A stretch of DNA of 24,921 bases. Origin: a virus. The notes beneath the pieces are model-generated. The model was given only the letters and a program-made list of their open reading frames with translations. It was not told the DNA's origin and did not search any database. The stretch's first letter is position 1, and each line of letters starts with the position of its first letter. The stretch covers positions 1 through 24,921 of the IMG/VR virus record IMGVR_UViG_3300035660_001477. One strand, given 5' to 3'. Positions 1 to 7,223 of the stretch are shown here, piece after piece. A program made the translations under genes and the position numbers.

Positions 1-1455
1 TTAAGGTGATTTCCAAAACAAGTAAGCTTTACTCTGCAATAGAAAACCGCAGACTTTGATTAAGCGTGCAAGCCTTTCAAGGGTGGCTTTCATCACTTCT
101 TTAGCGTAAACTTCCTTCCTTCCGAAGGGTATGTGACAGAAAAAGTATTTCATAAAGCGAGCGTGACTGTGTTTGATGAATGCTTCTCTCACTGTTCGTA
201 GTTCCTTCTCGCTTAAGCTTTGTAGCTTGTTTAAAACGTATTTTTCGCTCCCCAACAGTTGAATGTTAAAGCCAAGCTTCTGCAGGATTTCTGCAATGGC
301 TAGGGCTTCTTTGGGCGGTGGTTGCTCGGCTATTTTCTGCATTCCAGCTTTTTCTGCGAAGGGATTGTATTTGGCCATGACAGCGGGCATTTCCACGTAA
401 GGCGTTCCAGCCTTAGCCAATGTTTCCCGCACAAGCTTCACGCCCAATCCTATGGTGCGGTATTTGGGATGCACAACAACACGGCTTATGATGCTCAGCT
501 TCTCGTTCAGCTCCTTCATATTCATTTTTGGGAGGAGGGCAAGCTTTCGCCCGAAACATGTGGGTGGCGGATAGCAATAGACGATAACCCCGCATAACTC
601 ATCCCCACGCTTTAGACAGAAGATTTTGCGAGGACCAGCTATTTTGTGGCTGCGATAGTGAAAGCCTGCAAGCCGTCTCCAGTCTTCCGTTGCGCCTTGC
701 TCTACATGCATTTCCTTGATAAGACTGCATTCCCTGGCAGGCTCGTTTGTGTAGTACACTATACAGATTTCTTTCCCAAACCGCTTGTGAATGTGGACAC
801 TCGAGTTTAGATCCTCAAATAAGTCTGTGTGAGTTGTCGCTGCAAGAACCGCTTTGCCTTGTTGACGTGCAAGCTTCTGAAGATTATAAGCCACGATCTT
901 AGCAGTGTCCCTGTCAAGCGTAGCCATAGCTTCATCCATTATCCAAAATTGAGCTTTGCTTTCCATCATTTTTGCTATTTTATAACGGTATTTCTGTCCA
1001 TCACTAAGCTGCTCATAACTGCGTAAGAAAAGGAAAGCATCGTTTAAGCCTACTTTACTCAGAAGCTCTAAGCCTTCCTCAAGGGTTTTGCCGACTGTTT
1101 CGATTAGGGGTTTACCAATGATTGGTAAAATATCATTAATGTTAATGTAGCTTAAGCCCATGTCTTGTTTGATGTCCTTCTCTAAAGCCTTCAGCAAAAC
1201 GCTTTTTCCGCTACCACTATCGCCCGTAATGTAAACGATGTCCGTAGGCCCTATGTTCAGCTCAACATTATCATAGATTATAAATTTCTCCCATTGGTCA
1301 AGCCCGAGACCAAAACCTTCAGCAACGGCCACAACACGTTCCGAAGGCTTGGGAGCAGCAGTCTCATAGGCTATGTTAAACGTGAACTTGCCAGAAAACC
1401 TATCATATGTACGTCGCATCTTACGAATCAGAAAAAACTCTTTACGCCTTCTCAA
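1..1455 (-). CDS. ABC-type ATPase fused to GNAT acetyltransferase (COG2401-like)
   Basis: An N-terminal ABC ATPase is fused to a C-terminal acetyltransferase. Visible motifs are Walker A GDSGSGKS (78-85), ABC signature LSDGQ (150-154), Walker B FWIMDEA (170-176) and an H-loop in TTHTD (207-211). The GNAT motif A is SRVVVHPKYRTIGLGVKLV (324-342), with the R/Q-x-x-G-x-G/A acetyl-CoA loop modified to RTIGLG. This arrangement is known as COG2401 in archaea; its substrate is unknown. No transmembrane segments are seen, so it is a soluble ABC protein and not a transporter. It is the last gene visible in the assembly operon, 67 bases after the large terminase. The start is TTG at 1455; an ATG at 1419 (12 residues later) is the alternative, and neither has a strong ribosome site. 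A role in packaging, DNA modification or host takeover is inference from position only. Confidence 0.85.
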   Translation of the reverse strand: MRRRKEFFLIRKMRRTYDRFSGKFTFNIAYETAAPKPSERVVAVAEGFGLGLDQWEKFIIYDNVELNIGPTDIVYITGDSGSGKSVLLKALEKDIKQDMGLSYININDILPIIGKPLIETVGKTLEEGLELLSKVGLNDAFLFLRSYEQLSDGQKYRYKIAKMMESKAQFWIMDEAMATLDRDTAKIVAYNLQKLARQQGKAVLAATTHTDLFEDLNSSVHIHKRFGKEICIVYYTNEPARECSLIKEMHVEQGATEDWRRLAGFHYRSHKIAGPRKIFCLKRGDELCGVIVYCYPPPTCFGRKLALLPKMNMKELNEKLSIISRVVVHPKYRTIGLGVKLVRETLAKAGTPYVEMPAVMAKYNPFAEKAGMQKIAEQPPPKEALAIAEILQKLGFNIQLLGSEKYVLNKLQSLSEKELRTVREAFIKHSHARFMKYFFCHIPFGRKEVYAKEVMKATLERLARLIKVCGFLLQSKAYLFWKSP

Positions 1456-1522
1456 GACTGAGCCCTACCTTGTGACACCCACAACTTTACGCTTCTGTAA
1501 CTTGCGACGTACATGCTTAAGC

Positions 1523-2923
1523 TTACCCAAGTTTAAAAGCCTCCAAATCAAGCTCTTTCATTTCAACAGTCGCATAAATCGCTAGGGCAGTAGCCCACCA
1601 TACATCATCATGCTGATTTTCAGGATGGTAATACCGGTATGTGCCATCCTTTTTCAATTCAAACCTCTCCACGTTAAGCTCCACCGAATAATTCAGCTTT
1701 TTAGTAGGTGAAATTTGAATCTCCACATATGGATACCTATAGGCTTCATTCAACATACGCTGTTTGAGTAGGCTAGCCATTTCCTGCTTTCGGGGTTGCG
1801 TGAAGTTTACGCCCTCAACATTCTGAATCCCACCGTTAGTCATATCCTCCACTATGTAATTGCCAACGCCAGTGATGTCAGCTCTAATTCTTTCAAAAGT
1901 CTCCCAGCGGTCCGCCAACGTTTTAACGTATCCTATCACAGAGGCATATTTAGTGCCCAAGGGCCACACTTTCAAATGACGTAGTATCGATTTCTCGCCC
2001 AAGCGTTCGGTAACCGCAAAAGCCGAATGATCTCTCTCCTTACCAAAATCTAAACCCCCAAAAAAGCGGCCTTGATGCGTAGGTCCCTCAAGATTCCATA
2101 ACTCTAAATTGGCGTCCTGGCACTTCGTAATAAGACTTAAGGGCAACCAAACAGCCTCATCCTCAGCCCACTCCGCCATCATCTCACGTTGCCAACGAAA
2201 CTGATCATCAGCATACTCTTCTTTCAGTTGATCAACCTTTCTCTTCGTTAAAGGACCATTAGGCTCCAGGGCTTGCTGCCACGTCACATGGCTTTTGGCA
2301 AAATGCCTATATTGAGGACGATTGAAAAACTTCCAAAACATGCTATCCGTCGAGCCAGGTGTGCTGCTGCAAATGAATTTTCCGTGGGCTTTGGTAGCGA
2401 GAGTAAACACGATGGCATCATAGAGTTCCTGGTCCGTTGAAATGTAATTGTACTCATCGGCATAAACGATATCAAGTGTAAAACCTCTTATTGTGTCTGG
2501 ATTGCAAGGAAAAGCCTGAATAAGGCTACCGTTACGAAGAGAAACCATAGTAGCCTGCAGCTTCCGATATAATCCCTTCGGCAGCCTAGATAAGAAGCCA
2601 TTAATCTTGCGGATCGGGATTTTCGTTTGGCGCCAGCTAGGACCTACAATCGCAATCTGAACGCCAGGATGTAGAAGGGCATAGTGGAGCAGCCAAGCAC
2701 TGATCATGTGCGTTTTGCCGCTTTGCCGGCTCCAGCGGAGAGCAACAGAATCATTTGCGTTGACTAATTCTGCACCAAAACGCTGATAATCCGTCAGTTT
2801 GAGGCCAAGCCACTTTTCACAGAACTCTACAAAATCTTCTGGGACCTTACGTTTCTGAGCCTCTAGGAGGCCTTCAACTTGCTGCTTTAGTTCTTCCGCC
2901 TTTTTCTTTTGCCATTGCTTCAT
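1523..2923 (-). CDS. terminase large subunit (TerL)
   Basis: This is the packaging motor and nuclease that pumps DNA into the prohead through the portal. The ATPase half has Walker A WSRQSGKT (64-71), Walker B DIVYADE (151-157) and coupling motif SST (186-188). The RNase H-like nuclease half shows its acidic residues in GLDFGKERDHSA (Asp292), RADITGVG (Asp349) and the C-terminal NQHDDVWWA (Asp439/440). At 466 residues it is a complete family member. The ATG at 2923 follows GGAG about 11 bases upstream. It overlaps the preceding small ORF by about 50 bases, which suggests coupled translation. TerL sits at the end of the assembly operon, far from portal and capsid genes, although the more common phage order puts it just before portal. 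Confidence 0.95.
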   Translation of the reverse strand: MKQWQKKKAEELKQQVEGLLEAQKRKVPEDFVEFCEKWLGLKLTDYQRFGAELVNANDSVALRWSRQSGKTHMISAWLLHYALLHPGVQIAIVGPSWRQTKIPIRKINGFLSRLPKGLYRKLQATMVSLRNGSLIQAFPCNPDTIRGFTLDIVYADEYNYISTDQELYDAIVFTLATKAHGKFICSSTPGSTDSMFWKFFNRPQYRHFAKSHVTWQQALEPNGPLTKRKVDQLKEEYADDQFRWQREMMAEWAEDEAVWLPLSLITKCQDANLELWNLEGPTHQGRFFGGLDFGKERDHSAFAVTERLGEKSILRHLKVWPLGTKYASVIGYVKTLADRWETFERIRADITGVGNYIVEDMTNGGIQNVEGVNFTQPRKQEMASLLKQRMLNEAYRYPYVEIQISPTKKLNYSVELNVERFELKKDGTYRYYHPENQHDDVWWATALAIYATVEMKELDLEAFKLG

Positions 2924-3206
2924 TAATCAACTTCTCCAACCGCTCCAAATCCTTCGTAACCTGAGCCTCATCAAAACTTTGAGTTACGCTATTGATGACT
3001 TGGGCAACATAAGAAGCCGCTCGGACCCATTTCTGTCTCTGCGGCAACCCCAATTTTTTGTTTTGCGCTTGCTTCGTTGTAAGAATAAAAAGTTCCTGAA
3101 GCTTTTGAAGCATGTTTTCTCGGATTTTCTGAGTATCAACTTTGGCTATTCGTCTGATTTTGTAGATTCGTTGGATGATCATTTTATTGCGTGAAATTTT
3201 AACCAA
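2874..3206 (-). CDS. small basic helical protein, possible terminase small subunit
   Basis: This 110-residue protein is predicted mostly helical. It has a strongly basic N-terminus (MVKISRNKMIIQRIYKIRRI) and a long heptad-like C-terminal helix (about 68-100). It lies directly upstream of TerL and overlaps it, which is the usual place of a small terminase. No family motif was recognised, so the TerS call is inference from position, size and basic/helical character. The TTG start at 3206 is preceded by a G-rich stretch (AGGGGTAGG) that could serve as ribosome site; the ATG at 3182 is an alternative without one. Confidence 0.6.
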   Translation of the reverse strand: MVKISRNKMIIQRIYKIRRIAKVDTQKIRENMLQKLQELFILTTKQAQNKKLGLPQRQKWVRAASYVAQVINSVTQSFDEAQVTKDLERLEKLINEAMAKEKGGRTKAAS

Positions 3207-3219
3207 TACGGACCTACCC

Positions 3220-3525
3220 CTACCCCCCTAGGTTTTTTCTCGACGAGAAAAGTTTCTTACGACCATGCCTTTCCTTGATCAACAATCCTCTGCCCCAGAG
3301 TTCATTCAGAATTTTACTTTCAAAAGCCCGACTACGTCCAGTAATTTGTGCAACCTCACCGGCCAAGACAGGCCTATCAAGCTTTTCTAAAGCGTTTAAT
3401 GTTGCCAAAAGTCGACTGGAAACTTGAACCTGCACCTGAGGCATAGCGGTTACCTTGGCGTCGATAATGTCAAGTTTTGAAAGAATCTTTTCGAATGCCA
3501 TTCTAACTTCACGGTTCGTTGGCAC
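3220..3525 (-). CDS. winged-helix DNA-binding protein
   Basis: This 101-residue protein resembles small archaeal winged-helix regulators. A short N-terminal coiled-coil (about 8-25) is followed by a wHTH at about 39-95. Its helix-turn-helix is LLATLNALEKLDRPVLAGEV plus AQITGRSRAFESKILNELWG, and the wing is GLLIKERHGRKKLF. The GTG start at 3525 lies two bases after the stop of the holin-like gene and has GAAGG about 8 bases upstream; an ATG at 3501 is possible. Being late in the assembly operon and next to the packaging genes, it could act in DNA recognition during packaging or as a late regulator. Neither can be decided from the sequence. Confidence 0.75.
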   Translation of the reverse strand: MPTNREVRMAFEKILSKLDIIDAKVTAMPQVQVQVSSRLLATLNALEKLDRPVLAGEVAQITGRSRAFESKILNELWGRGLLIKERHGRKKLFSSRKNLGG

Positions 3526-3527
3526 TG

Positions 3528-3785
3528 CTAAGCCTTCTGCCCCACAAAAATTCCCATTATTGTTCCACTTAAGCCCGTTATGGCAGCAAAAACTTCAGAG
3601 TTCCAGGAGCCCAGAAAAGCCATGTGGGCAACCTCGAGAGCTGACAAACAAACACTCATGCCAATCGCAAATTTCACACCTAACACAAGCTTCTCATTAG
3701 GCTCAACCACTTCAACTTGATCCCGGCCACGTGGCCCTCTCTTATGCACTCTGCGAGTAAGCGCCTTCTTAACCCAATCCCGCAT
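3528..3785 (-). CDS. two-TM membrane protein, holin-like
   Basis: The protein has 85 residues: a very basic N-terminus (RDWVKKALTRRVHKRGPRGR), a first hydrophobic segment at about 33-58 and a second at about 63-82 (EVFAAITGLSGTIMGIFVGQ). Small size, two membrane helices, a charged terminus and a place just after the tail genes match the general pattern of viral holins. No lysis enzyme is seen beside it, so holin is an inference. I chose the ATG at 3785 because AGAGGG lies 9 bases upstream. The TTG at 3794 would abut that site directly and is unlikely. Confidence 0.7.
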   Translation of the reverse strand: MRDWVKKALTRRVHKRGPRGRDQVEVVEPNEKLVLGVKFAIGMSVCLSALEVAHMAFLGSWNSEVFAAITGLSGTIMGIFVGQKA

Positions 3786-4164
3786 GATTAACAACCCTCT
3801 TCATAAAAGTACGCTTATTCAAAGCTCTGCGGCCACCCAACAAGAAACTGTTAACCAGCTGACGCGCCACCTGAGCGTCAACACAAGCCTTAGCAACAAC
3901 AATCACTTTCAAAGTCCACGTTAAAGGTACAGCAGTATAATCAATGTCAAAAATGCCGCTGGAATATTTGAAACTGTTCTGTGCAATAACAATATGCTTG
4001 CTTTTCTCGCCGAAAACTCCGATAAAAATGCCCCAACTATGGACAGGCACGTCAATAGCAATGCCCACGCCGCTACTCTTGCCCACGCTAGCATCAGTCC
4101 ATTCCACGCAGATTAGATCTCCAGGCTTAATATCGTTCATTTCTTTATCGAGTTTCTTTCTCAA
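3769..4164 (-). CDS. beta-rich hypothetical protein, tail region
   Basis: I do not recognise this 131-residue protein. The first 90 residues look like alternating beta strands with an SH3-like flavour (KPGDLICVEWTDAS, then GVGIAIDVPVHSWGIFIGVF). A basic helical tail follows (VARQLVNSFLLGGRRALNKR). It lies immediately after the hub/baseplate gene: TTG at 4164 directly follows that gene's TGA, with GAGGTTGAT about 9 bases upstream as ribosome site. It overlaps the holin-like gene at its end. An ATG at 4140 is an alternative start. Its position suggests a minor tail or lysis-associated protein, but nothing in the sequence shows this directly. Confidence 0.7.
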   Translation of the reverse strand: MRKKLDKEMNDIKPGDLICVEWTDASVGKSSGVGIAIDVPVHSWGIFIGVFGEKSKHIVIAQNSFKYSSGIFDIDYTAVPLTWTLKVIVVAKACVDAQVARQLVNSFLLGGRRALNKRTFMKRVVNHAGLG

Positions 4165-5775
4165 TCAAATCAACCTCGCAATCTTGTGTCTACTCATATG
4201 ATCTGACTTGCTCCTGAGAGCATACAAATAATCAGCCAGAAGCGGAACCTCACGACCCAACTCCAAAGTTATCTCAAGCGTCTGCGTTTTAGCATTAACA
4301 TAATACTCAACGGGGAGAATGCGAAAATCGGCGTTTACGTTTTCATTGGGCAGAACCACGGTGATCTTGTCTGCTGATAAAAGAGGTGTGGTTCCATAGT
4401 CGATGACTGTACTCCGGACCGTGGTGTACTCCGCAGGATCCTTAAGCTGTGCCAGAATAGCTTTTGCTCTCAGCATACATTCATTATCGCTGTAGAACTC
4501 CTCATCAACTTCAACAAGTTCTCTTAAACCGTAATTACTCTGGCTTGTGGCATCCTCTTGTGTGCTGCTATATCTTCGCCCACCAAAGAATAAGCCATCA
4601 ATCCACATAGTATTTCCGCCAGCTGCAAAACCGAAATACTCACACTGGACCTTCTTTATTTGCGTCCAATCAAATCCGCTATCGACAATCCAGTCATCCG
4701 CATTCTCAACGCCAACTTTAAGCGTCTCCAAACACCATTTGCTGTTGTCTTGGACCTCTACGCCCACGTCTACGTTATTGCCAATTCTAGCTACATGACT
4801 ATTTATATCGATCAACTTCACTGTTACCGGGTACTTTGCATTAAGGGCAAGGAAAAACTTTAGCACAGGATACAGGTTCGCATTAACCTCTTTTCCAGAG
4901 TTTAGAGTGAAAATACTGATCGCGTACTCTGCAATGCCTCGAACATTCTTTATGCTATACGATCCCTTAGCCTTCGAACTACCATCAAGACTGATCGTAT
5001 TATTGGCATCTCCAACACTCCAAGCGCCATCCGTCGGCGTCAGGCTTTCAGTCCACGCATCCTTGTCTAAAGGAGCGCTTTTGTCTGCAACACCATAGAC
5101 CGTAATCTTGTTTCTAACAGCGGTGATATCTTTGCGGTATTCGCTACTTTCAATCTTCTCGCTGAGGCTTACTGAAGAAGATTTGCTTAAGCGTTGGAAA
5201 AACTCGAATTTGCCATCAGGAGCCACGCGAAAATCATACCCAATAACGCCAGCCTTGTCGCTGGCTGCAGCAATAGCCTTGAGGATGTCGAATACTGGAG
5301 TATTGTCATATTCCAACTTGGTGAATGTTGTATCGGTATCTTCAACGAGCTCTGTTCCGCCACGGTTATGGCTTAATCCTGCGAAAGAATCCATCAAGTC
5401 CTTAACTATGGCTTCGCCTTTTTGATTGGAGTATGTCTTCGTAACTACCCTGCGGAATAGCTTTTCTCCCCAACATCGACCGCTCACACGCAGATAATTC
5501 TCGCTAGGACCTGACTCGTACTTGATGCTCTCGGTATGAGTGGTAATGATCTGTGGAACATTGACGCCTCTTCCAATATTGATATAACCATCCTGGCCAA
5601 CAATGATCGGATAAGTCCCGCCCGGACTATACTTTTTATCCCAATTCTGCAGAAGCAACTCCCAACTGCTGACTTCTTTCGTGGCTCCTAAATGTACTCT
5701 GGCCTCAACGACATCCCCTTGGGGCGGTGTAACAGAACCCAGAACCACAGCCAACTTCGGAATGTCAACACTCAC
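4165..5775 (-). CDS. tail tip/baseplate hub-like protein with beta-sandwich insert
   Basis: The 536-residue protein follows the tape measure, where siphovirus hub/tail-tip proteins are encoded. The N-terminal part (1-230) and C-terminal part (410-520) look like one hub-type fold. They carry WELLLQNWDKKYSPGGTYPI, NKITVYGVAD and the C-terminal LVEVDEEFYSDNECMLRAKA with a long helix then beta strands, as in gp27/Gp37-type hub proteins. Residues about 233-405 are a separate beta-rich module (TDGAWSVGD, then ISLDGSSKAKGSYSIKN, ending GNTMWIDGLFFGGRRY), resembling carbohydrate-binding jelly rolls. Start is GTG at 5775, overlapping the tape-measure stop as GTGA. The hub call rests on order and general pattern; the insert is inferred from its composition and clear boundaries. 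Confidence 0.75.
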   Translation of the reverse strand: MSVDIPKLAVVLGSVTPPQGDVVEARVHLGATKEVSSWELLLQNWDKKYSPGGTYPIIVGQDGYINIGRGVNVPQIITTHTESIKYESGPSENYLRVSGRCWGEKLFRRVVTKTYSNQKGEAIVKDLMDSFAGLSHNRGGTELVEDTDTTFTKLEYDNTPVFDILKAIAAASDKAGVIGYDFRVAPDGKFEFFQRLSKSSSVSLSEKIESSEYRKDITAVRNKITVYGVADKSAPLDKDAWTESLTPTDGAWSVGDANNTISLDGSSKAKGSYSIKNVRGIAEYAISIFTLNSGKEVNANLYPVLKFFLALNAKYPVTVKLIDINSHVARIGNNVDVGVEVQDNSKWCLETLKVGVENADDWIVDSGFDWTQIKKVQCEYFGFAAGGNTMWIDGLFFGGRRYSSTQEDATSQSNYGLRELVEVDEEFYSDNECMLRAKAILAQLKDPAEYTTVRSTVIDYGTTPLLSADKITVVLPNENVNADFRILPVEYYVNAKTQTLEITLELGREVPLLADYLYALRSKSDHMSRHKIARLI

Positions 5776-6323
5776 GGAGTACTTTCAACTCCTCGACGGT
5801 AGAGATCAGCCTCTCCAGCACGTTGAATGCTACGACCTTGAGTTGGCATTTCAGAAGCAGCCTCATTGAAGTTTTGAACGCTTGCAGTTGCAGCATTCAT
5901 TTGACTTGCGAAATACCACATAGCCGCGGCTGCTGCAACGATTACCGCTATACCGACACCAGTCAAGGCTAGAAATGTCCCATACGAAATGTTCAAAGCG
6001 TTCTGGGCAGCCGTGGCGATCCAGCATGCAGCAGCATAGACTTTCTGAGCCACAGCTAGACCAATACTTGTCCGCATAAACATGCCCATAACCGTGACAA
6101 CCATCATAGCACTATTGAAGACTCTAGCCTGCTCATCATTAAGCAATCCGAACTCATGTGCAATATGACCAATTACCATGCCAGTCGCACCTAAACCAGC
6201 AATAGCGGCGCCAAGGCTCTTTATCCGCACACTCAAGGCTTCAGCGTCTGTCTGTATCCTAGAAAACTCTGCACTAGCTCGGTTCACTGCTCGAATTGTA
6301 ACGGCAATCTCACGGAAACTCAT
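5772..6323 (-). CDS. short tape measure-like protein
   Basis: The 183-residue protein has the features of tape measure N-termini. It begins with a soluble helix of the type VTIRAVNRASAEFSRIQTDA. A glycine/alanine-rich hydrophobic segment follows (about 36-52, LGAAIAGLGATGMVIG), then hydrophobic stretches at about 70-110 and 112-137 and a polar tail. It lies between the chaperone/gp10-like genes and the hub gene, as tape measures do. Tape measures usually have 600-2000 residues, so this one is strikingly short and would specify a very short tail or only its core. The ATG at 6323 overlaps the previous stop (ATGA) and its own stop overlaps the hub GTG. A membrane protein of other function is the alternative. 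Confidence 0.65.
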   Translation of the reverse strand: MSFREIAVTIRAVNRASAEFSRIQTDAEALSVRIKSLGAAIAGLGATGMVIGHIAHEFGLLNDEQARVFNSAMMVVTVMGMFMRTSIGLAVAQKVYAAACWIATAAQNALNISYGTFLALTGVGIAVIVAAAAAMWYFASQMNAATASVQNFNEAASEMPTQGRSIQRAGEADLYRRGVESTP

Positions 6324-6688
6324 AAACCAGCCTCCGATTTGGCCTGCTCAATAGCGCCAATAATGTTCATTTCGAGACTTGGCAAATACTCTTGGATGGC
6401 CGGATAGAGATACGGTTGCGCTCGCATTCGCATAGTCCCCAATTCTACGAAAAGAGCGTAAGTAGCTTCAGCTCCTATCTCAGCGACCCAATCCTTGATC
6501 TTAGCATAGATTGAACTTCTTAAATGACCTGTTCTTACTGGAGCGTTTCGCATGGCTGCAGCCTTAACATCACTCGCCCAGCTGCACAGATACCGGTAGA
6601 CCTGACGCTGCATGCCACTATCAAACTTCTGCATTGCCGCTTGAAACTCTTCAACACCTTCAACGTCGCAGGTTATTTCAATGGCCAT
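6320..6688 (-). CDS. HK97 gp10-like head-tail/tail component protein
   Basis: The 122-residue protein matches the HK97-gp10-like pattern. An N-terminal helix starts after VEGVEEFQAAMQKFDSGM. The diagnostic APVRTGHLRSSI (about 50-61) and the C-terminal YALFVELGTMRMRAQPYLYPAI (about 77-98), with its G-T-x-x-M/R-x-A-x-P-F/Y-L core, follow. In most siphoviruses this neck protein is encoded between head-closure and tail-terminator genes; here it lies after the tail chaperone. The ATG at 6688 has GAGAGG about 10 bases upstream. Its first bases overlap the end of the -1 frameshift extension of the chaperone (stop at 6678-6680), which makes the arrangement compact. Confidence 0.85.
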   Translation of the reverse strand: MAIEITCDVEGVEEFQAAMQKFDSGMQRQVYRYLCSWASDVKAAAMRNAPVRTGHLRSSIYAKIKDWVAEIGAEATYALFVELGTMRMRAQPYLYPAIQEYLPSLEMNIIGAIEQAKSEAGL

Positions 6689-6881
6689 GTTTCTTTGCCT
6701 CTCTTTCCGCTTTCTCCTTCTCCTCGAGGGCCATCTGATCCATCACATTCAAGATGACACAGAACTGTTGGATTGTTTTTGCTGGCTCTCTCGCGAGCTG
6801 AGTGGGGAGCCATCCGAAGGCTTGACAAAGCCGAAACTCTGAAAGAGCCGGATGCGGCTTTCCTCGTCTAATTGCGAGAGT
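6678..6881 (-). CDS. -1 frameshift extension of tail assembly chaperone (GT product)
   Basis: After a -1 slip at F110-L111 (TTT TTA) the reading frame stays open for 67 more codons, to TGA at 6678-6680. The fusion product would be about 178 residues. The extension reads AFGWLPTQLAREPAKTIQQF near its middle, resembling the W-x-P/S-x pattern common in the downstream halves of phage chaperones, and ends in a charged helix EEKEKAEREAKK. This frame has a TGA just upstream of the slip region (about 6940) and no ATG until 6765-ish, so it is not an independent gene of normal size. Its stop overlaps the start of the gp10-like gene, closing what would otherwise be a 60-base gap in a tightly packed operon. 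Confidence 0.8.
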   Translation of the reverse strand, partial: TLAIRRGKPHPALSEFRLCQAFGWLPTQLAREPAKTIQQFCVILNVMDQMALEEKEKAEREAKKHGH

Positions 6882-7213
6882 AAAAAACGGAGATCCTCGT
6901 GACTCATGCCATTGAGTTTGTTCGCAACCTTTGAGAATAATTCACCAAGCTCTATAGGAACACCGACATCCTCGCCCAGAAGCTTCTCAAGTGAAATAGG
7001 TTTGCCCTCTGGCTGCTCCTTGAGACTCGCCCAGATAGTATCTGCTTGAATGGCGATGAAGTCGCTACTCTCAACTTCGCCGCTTGCCTTGCTGTATTTA
7101 GTGTACTTCTGAATGATGCGATTTCTCTTAGCCCATGTAATCTCCTGAAATACATAATGCCCTTGGTACTCTTTCCCAAATCTGTCATCAATTTCTAAGA
7201 TTTCAGTTTTCAT
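6749..7213 (-). CDS. tail assembly chaperone, zero-frame product
   Basis: This 154-residue acidic, mostly helical protein lies between the tail tube gene and the tape measure, the usual place of the G-type tail assembly chaperone. Chaperones of this kind coat the tape measure and guide tube polymerisation. The start, ATG at 7213, has a near-perfect AGGTGAT site a few bases upstream that overlaps the tail-tube stop codon. After residue 111 the zero frame becomes a low-complexity tail ending SNSSVSS, while the -1 frame carries a family-like sequence. The heptamer at 6881-6887 lets ribosomes switch frames, so this ORF is the short form of a two-product gene. Confidence 0.85.
   Translation of the reverse strand: MKTEILEIDDRFGKEYQGHYVFQEITWAKRNRIIQKYTKYSKASGEVESSDFIAIQADTIWASLKEQPEGKPISLEKLLGEDVGVPIELGELFSKVANKLNGMSHEDLRFLLSQLDEESRIRLFQSFGFVKPSDGSPLSSRESQQKQSNSSVSS
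6881..6887 (-). promoter_or_regulatory. -1 ribosomal frameshift slippery heptamer T_TTT_TTA
   Basis: On the minus strand the bases read CG T TTT TTA CTC. TTT and TTA are in-frame codons of the chaperone (F110, L111), so this is an X_XXY_YYZ heptamer in the correct phase for a -1 slip. About 18 bases downstream an imperfect hairpin can form at 6841-6862 (GAAAG paired with CTTTC, CCG with CGG, loop CATC). The spacing is longer than the usual 5-9 bases, so the stimulator is uncertain. Confidence 0.8.
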
Positions 7214-7223
7214 GCTTAATCAC

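Noticed and set aside
3207-3232. G-rich run (minus strand GGGGGGTAGGGGTAGG) as a G-quadruplex
   Set aside because: Only two full G runs of three or more with a third short run; it more likely acts as a weak ribosome site for the following ORF.
6765-6800. CAAAAAC run near the end of the zero-frame chaperone ORF as an alternative frameshift site
   Set aside because: The heptamer is not in the phase needed for a -1 slip. The T_TTT_TTA site further upstream is canonical and better placed relative to the conserved extension.
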